DNA of 8,911 bases from Sphingobium sp. (GTDB lineage Bacteria > Pseudomonadota > Alphaproteobacteria > Sphingomonadales > Sphingomonadaceae). The notes beneath the pieces were generated by a model. It did not search any database. It saw only the letters and a list, made by a program, of their open reading frames with translations, and had not been told where the DNA came from. This document shows, piece by piece, positions 6,561-8,911 of the stretch; position 1 is the first letter of the stretch, and each line of letters starts with the position of its first letter. The position numbers and the translations under genes are program-made. The stretch spans positions 1 to 8,911 of the forward strand of contig NZ_QFOA01000102.1 of NCBI RefSeq assembly GCF_003248505.1, read 5' to 3'.

Positions 6561-6564
6561 ACCC

Positions 6565-8451
6565 ATGACGACCGACACCGTGAGCGCCCCTGAAACGCAT
6601 GCCTTTGAGGCGGATGTTTCCAGGTTGCTGCACATGATGGTCCACTCGGTCTATTCCGACAAGGATGTGTTCCTGCGCGAGTTGATCTCCAATGCGGCCG
6701 ACGCGTGCGAGAAACTACGCTATGAGGCAATTGCCGATCCGGCTCTGTTTGGCGACGACCCGCAACCCCGCATCACCCTGGAGCTCGACAAGGAAGCCGG
6801 GACAATCGTTGTCGAGGACAATGGTATCGGCATGAGCGCCGCCGACATGGGGGAGACGCTGGGCACGATCGCGCGATCGGGGACCAAGGCCTTCATGGAC
6901 AGGCTGACCGCTGACAAGAATGGCGAGGGCCAGCAGTTGATCGGCCAGTTCGGCGTCGGCTTCTATTCCGCCTTCATGGTTGCGGGGAATGTCGATGTCG
7001 TGTCGCGGCGTGCAGGAACGGATGAGGCCGCACGCTGGTCGTCGGATGGCCTGGGAACATACACGATCGCGCCAGTCGACACGGCGGAGGCGCCAGCGCG
7101 CGGCACGCGGGTGACGCTGCATCTGCTCGACGATGCAAAGGCTTATGCCGAGCGTTACACGGTCGAGCGGATCGTGAAGGCGCAGTCGGGCCATGTCCCC
7201 GTGCCCATCTTCATCAAGGAGATGGGCAGCGAGGAGGAAGAGCGCCAGGTCGCTGATGGGGCGGCATTCTGGACCAAGGCGAAGTCGGACATTAGCGAGG
7301 AGGATTATGCCGATTTCTACCGCAGCGTCGCGGGCCAGTTCGACAAGCCCGCATTGACGCTGCACTATCGCGCGGAGGGGCGGCACGAATATTCGGTGCT
7401 GACCTTCATTCCCGAAACCAAGCCGTTCGACCTGTTCGATTCCGACCGGAAGGGTCGGATCAAGCTCTATGTTCGCCGCGTCTTCATCACCGACGATGCG
7501 GAAATTCTGCCTCGCTACCTGCGCTTCGTGCGAGGGCTGGTGGACTCTGCTGACCTGCCGCTCAACATGTCGCGCGAAATGATTCAGGACAGCCCCGTCC
7601 TGTCCGCAATTAAAAAGGGCGTGAGCAACCGCATCCTGTCTGAACTGGACAAGATCGCAAACAGCGACGTCGACCGCTATAACTCGATCTGGGAGAATTT
7701 CGGGGCGGTGCTCAAGGAAGGCCTTTATGAGGATTTCGAGCGGCGCGCACAGTTGCTGGACCTAGCCCGGTTCAAGACCAGCACGTCGAACGGCAAGTGG
7801 CGCTCGCTCAAGGATTATGCGGCCTCCCTCAAGGACAACCAGACCGCCATCTATTATGCGACGGGGACCGATCTTGATCGGATCGCCCAATCGCCGCAGC
7901 TTGAGGGTTTCAAGGCGCGTGGGATCGAGGTTCTGTTGCTCCCCGACCAAGTCGATAGCTTCTGGACGACCGTTAGTGCGGATTATGACGGGAAGCCATT
8001 CAAGTCGGTGACCCAAGGTGCGACCGACCTCAGCCTGATCCCGCTGGCTGATGGCAGCGCAGCGACGGATGCCCCGAGCGAGGATGTGAGCAGCTTCATC
8101 CGCTTTGCCAAGAACGCCTTGGCCGATCAGGTATCCGACGTCCGGGTGTCCGACCGGTTGACGACCAGCGCCGTGTGCATCGTCGCGTCGGAAAGCGCGA
8201 TGGACCTGCAGCTTGAGCGGATGCTGGCAGCGGCAGGGCAGGCGCCCGAGCGGGCAAAGCCGGTGCTGGAGGTCAATGCCGGCCATATGCTGATCGTCAA
8301 GCTCGGCCAGACCGGAGCGAGCGACGAGGAGCGAGCCGACCTTGCCTTCCTGCTACTTGACGAGGCGCGCATCGCCGAAGGTCAGCCACCCGCCGATCCT
8401 CGCGCTTTTGCAGACCGGCTGGAGCGGCTGATGGCGAAATCTCTGGACTAA
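6565..8451 (+). CDS. htpG: molecular chaperone HtpG (bacterial Hsp90)
   Basis: HtpG is the cytoplasmic ATP-driven Hsp90 dimer that remodels client proteins, often with DnaK, in heat and oxidative stress. From the ATG at 6565 the protein has 628 residues, the usual length. The N-terminal GHKL ATPase domain (1 to about 215) shows all key motifs: RELISNAADA with catalytic Glu39 and Asn43, DNGIGM (85-90), GTIARSGTKAF, the lid glycine motif GQFGVGFYSAF (128-138) and the ATP-site RGTRVT (179-184). The middle domain (about 220-480) includes LPLNMSREMIQDSP with the ATP-contacting Arg337. The C-terminal dimerisation domain (about 495-628) begins near the segment SDVRVSDRLTTSAVCIV and is intact to the TAA. 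There are no internal stops or frameshifts. A longer start at 6547 adding six residues is possible but lacks a ribosome binding site. A candidate RpoH promoter lies just upstream. The gene stands alone. Confidence 0.97.
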   Translation: MTTDTVSAPETHAFEADVSRLLHMMVHSVYSDKDVFLRELISNAADACEKLRYEAIADPALFGDDPQPRITLELDKEAGTIVVEDNGIGMSAADMGETLGTIARSGTKAFMDRLTADKNGEGQQLIGQFGVGFYSAFMVAGNVDVVSRRAGTDEAARWSSDGLGTYTIAPVDTAEAPARGTRVTLHLLDDAKAYAERYTVERIVKAQSGHVPVPIFIKEMGSEEEERQVADGAAFWTKAKSDISEEDYADFYRSVAGQFDKPALTLHYRAEGRHEYSVLTFIPETKPFDLFDSDRKGRIKLYVRRVFITDDAEILPRYLRFVRGLVDSADLPLNMSREMIQDSPVLSAIKKGVSNRILSELDKIANSDVDRYNSIWENFGAVLKEGLYEDFERRAQLLDLARFKTSTSNGKWRSLKDYAASLKDNQTAIYYATGTDLDRIAQSPQLEGFKARGIEVLLLPDQVDSFWTTVSADYDGKPFKSVTQGATDLSLIPLADGSAATDAPSEDVSSFIRFAKNALADQVSDVRVSDRLTTSAVCIVASESAMDLQLERMLAAAGQAPERAKPVLEVNAGHMLIVKLGQTGASDEERADLAFLLLDEARIAEGQPPADPRAFADRLERLMAKSLD

Positions 8452-8520
8452 CGCATCATGTCCCGACAGCGAGGTTAGAGCACGCCGTGAAACGCTCGGA
8501 CTGAAACGGAAATAAAGGTA

Positions 8521-8553
8521 CCGATCGTTTGGCCCGTTAATGGGAACGGTCGG
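8521..8553. terminator. large imperfect inverted repeat after htpG
   Basis: CCGATCGTT (8521-8529) pairs with AACGGTCGG (8545-8553): nine positions, with one G-U pair in RNA. Inside it CCC (8533-8535) can pair with GGG (8542-8544) around a GTTAAT loop. The hairpin begins 70 bases after the htpG stop. On the plus strand no T-run follows, while on the minus strand it is followed by TACCTTTATTT. It could therefore serve as a transcript end for htpG or for the minus-strand SRAP remnant, or as both. Confidence 0.4.
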
Positions 8554-8653
8554 CACCCGCAGTCACGGCAGCTTCAAATGCCAGACCTGACTGCTAAGAT
8601 TCCATCCCGTAACGACTCTTCCCCGCCGCTCAACAGCCAAATTTCGCTCCCCA

Positions 8654-8675
8654 GCAGCAGACATTTCATTGCTGC
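8654..8675. repeat. inverted repeat GCAGCA-N10-TGCTGC
   Basis: Perfect six-base arms around a ten-base AT-rich spacer, in the gap between htpG and the SRAP remnant. It is followed by GC-rich intergenic sequence of the kind that recurs between sphingomonad genes. That comparison is from memory and is not shown by this window. Confidence 0.25.
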
Positions 8676-8727
8676 ATTCGGGCCGGCCACTACGTCCGCT
8701 TTGTTGGACACTCCGGAACGGCAGGTC

Positions 8728-8880
8728 TTAGAGGGTAGCTTGCGGATAGACCTGGGTGACCTCCAGCATGCCGGGCGGGAGGTAGGTAAGGATCTCGTCG
8801 GCGTCGATCGCCGGGCTGAGCCAGTCGGCCCATTGTTCGGGCATCAGCGGAATGATCTGCCGGTGGCGATAGGACTGCGC
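8728..8880 (-). pseudogene. SRAP (SOS response-associated peptidase, YedK/HMCES family), C-terminal remnant
   Basis: The minus strand from 8880 to the TAA at 8728-8730 encodes 50 residues. They start AQSYRHRQIIPLMPEQWADW and end PPGMLEVTQVYPQATL. This matches the C-terminal end of SRAP proteins, which shield abasic sites in single-stranded DNA by a covalent link through an N-terminal Cys2. The HRQI segment is the counterpart of the family's H-x-R-M-P motif, whose His helps catalysis. Full proteins have about 200-230 residues. Here everything before this motif is missing, including Cys2, because the frame meets a TAG at 8884-8886 and the sequence changes to AT-rich, non-SRAP DNA. It is a broken gene, truncated by insertion or deletion at about 8881. 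Confidence 0.75.
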
Positions 8881-8911
8881 ACTCTATTTGCAAATGGTAC
8901 GTTATATCATT
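8881..8911. other. AT-rich block at the SRAP break, with a palindrome
   Basis: These last 31 bases are markedly richer in A and T than the rest of the window and do not continue the SRAP reading frame. They include the perfect ten-base palindrome ATTTGCAAAT (8886-8895) and then GTACGTTATATCATT. This could be the end of an insertion sequence or the promoter/operator region of the next gene. The window ends too soon to tell. Confidence 0.35.

Noticed and set aside
6547..6564. Upstream htpG start at 6547
   Set aside because: No purine-rich sequence before it; the six extra residues MRERRP are unlike HtpG N-termini, and 6565 has a ribosome binding region.
6715..7386. Long minus-strand open frame of 223 codons inside htpG
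   Set aside because: It is antisense to the highly conserved HtpG ATPase domain and is explained by GC-rich codon bias.
7762..8286. Minus-strand open frame of 174 codons inside htpG
   Set aside because: Antisense shadow of the HtpG middle and C-terminal domains; no family match.
1..8911. CRISPR array, tRNA or rRNA genes, toxin-antitoxin pair, riboswitch
   Set aside because: No regularly spaced repeats, no cloverleaf with a T-loop GTTCRA pattern, no small paired genes and no recognisable riboswitch core were seen on reading both strands.

Overview
The window looks like an accessory or rearranged stretch of a high-GC alphaproteobacterial genome, most likely a sphingomonad (Sphingobium, Novosphingobium or Sphingomonas). 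The basis is recalled resemblance of several proteins to sphingomonad homologues (the IS5-type transposase tail, the SRAP tail, the DUF3772-type MscS channel, the GSP39-like SDR), plus GC-rich codon use. No database search was possible.

Layout. The left 2 kb is a graveyard of broken genes. It holds the C-terminal fragment of an IS5-family transposase (minus strand, running off the left edge), fused tail-to-body to a MarR/GNAT fusion gene that has lost its N-terminus. Next comes a TrmO-type tRNA methyltransferase gene with a good ribosome binding site but a replaced C-terminus, and then a decayed 3' remnant of ligD (DNA ligase D polymerase domain) carrying a frameshift. The central block, about 2.0-8.45 kb, holds three intact genes. 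These are a short-chain dehydrogenase of the general-stress type (plus strand), a large DUF3772/MscS mechanosensitive channel (minus strand), and the chaperone gene htpG (plus strand). The right end holds a 50-codon 3' remnant of an SRAP (SOS response-associated peptidase) gene on the minus strand, which stops abruptly in an AT-rich stretch at the window edge.

How the parts fit. The three intact genes can all be read as stress functions: redox or general stress, osmotic downshock, and protein folding. The sequence offers a candidate EcfG-type promoter (GGAAC-N17-CGTA) before the SDR and a good candidate heat-shock sigma (RpoH) promoter (CTTGAAC-N14-ATCCATCT) before htpG. They are not one operon: the channel lies on the opposite strand, with gaps of about 360 and 800 bases around it. 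The broken genes include two DNA-repair functions (LigD, SRAP), so the intact stress genes are flanked by debris of what may once have been a larger stress/repair region.

I found no clear sign of a novel multi-gene system. The most informative features are the gene-debris junctions and the two candidate stress promoters. The gaps at 1358-1673, 2990-3346 and 5747-6496 hold no gene I can support.
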